Shown here: piece by piece, positions 63,984 through 64,000 of the stretch
Position numbering within the stretch: the first letter of the stretch is position 1
Layout: each line of letters opens with the position of its first letter
Assembly (NCBI GenBank): GCA_963931085.1
Contig: OZ006973.1
Span: 496,001-560,000, forward strand
Reading direction: 5' to 3'
Length of the DNA: 64,000 bases
Source: UMGS1994 sp944386155
GTDB lineage: Bacteria > Bacillota > Clostridia > TANB77 > CAG-508
Position numbers and translations under genes: made by a program
The notes under the pieces: generated by a model
What the model was told of the DNA's origin: nothing
The model's input: only the letters and a program-made list of their open reading frames with translations
The model's database searches: none

Positions 63984-64000
63984 TTAATTCTTAGTTAGTA

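Overview
The window is AT-rich, low-GC Firmicutes DNA, most likely from a Clostridia lineage. The signs are RemA, an Asp23/AmaP envelope-stress cluster, a SleB-type cortex hydrolase, Fhs, an LtaS-like polyglycerolphosphate synthase, CD1247-like and SrtB-like proteins, strong AGGAGG ribosome binding sites and the canonical S10 ribosomal protein operon. I could not assign a species.

Layout. 1-4.8 kb: secreted or membrane-anchored paralogues of unknown function. 4.9-16.4 kb: rsmE, yicC, remA, rpoZ, a cytidylate-kinase-like gene, priA, def, fmt, the Asp23/AmaP cluster, nusB and xseAB. 16.5-25.5 kb: fhs, sleB, a YqeG phosphatase, a prepilin peptidase, an Xaa-Pro peptidase, efp, an M23 peptidase and a HAD phosphatase. 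25.6-36.6 kb: an integrated element of about 10.9 kb inserted in the anticodon loop of a tRNA-Trp gene. It carries its own intact tRNA-Trp, an XRE repressor with an operator array, a zinc-ribbon protein, a surface protein with its sortase, a group II intron remnant, a primase-helicase, an excisionase-like protein and a tyrosine integrase. 36.7-56.3 kb: asd, an LtaS-like fusion protein, a glycosyltransferase, cmk, plsC, rpmF, a YfhO-like protein, der, plsY, gpsA, dtd and an EndoQ-like nuclease. 56.4-64 kb: the S10 operon from rpsJ to rpsH behind a consensus promoter and a structured leader.

The main discovery is a recoding rule. Seven genes appear broken into overlapping reading frames: priA, the A24 prepilin peptidase, the Xaa-Pro peptidase, the M23 peptidase, the YfhO-like gene, the element's zinc-ribbon gene and its integrase. 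Every break lies exactly at an in-frame CGG codon. In all 13 cases, skipping the C and reading the next three bases (GGA, GGC or GGG) as glycine restores the conserved protein, and every segment between sites is a whole number of codons. The integrase alone needs seven such events. I read the window for every CGG and found no intact gene that uses CGG in frame as arginine, although AGA, AGG, CGT, CGA and CGC are used. CGG therefore looks like an unassigned or four-base codon, with CGGN decoded as Gly by a +1 event. It occurs both in core host genes, including the replication-restart helicase PriA, and in the mobile element.

The mechanism is inferred. Either a tRNA-Gly with an expanded anticodon reads CGGN, or a vacant A-site at CGG lets ordinary tRNA-Gly bind in the +1 frame. 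The bases before the sites do not form a common slippery P-site codon. The decisive tests are a genome-wide tRNA and CGG survey, raw-read checks, ribosome profiling and peptide mass spectrometry. If the rule holds, the seven-site integrase would work only in hosts sharing it, making the element code-locked to its host lineage.
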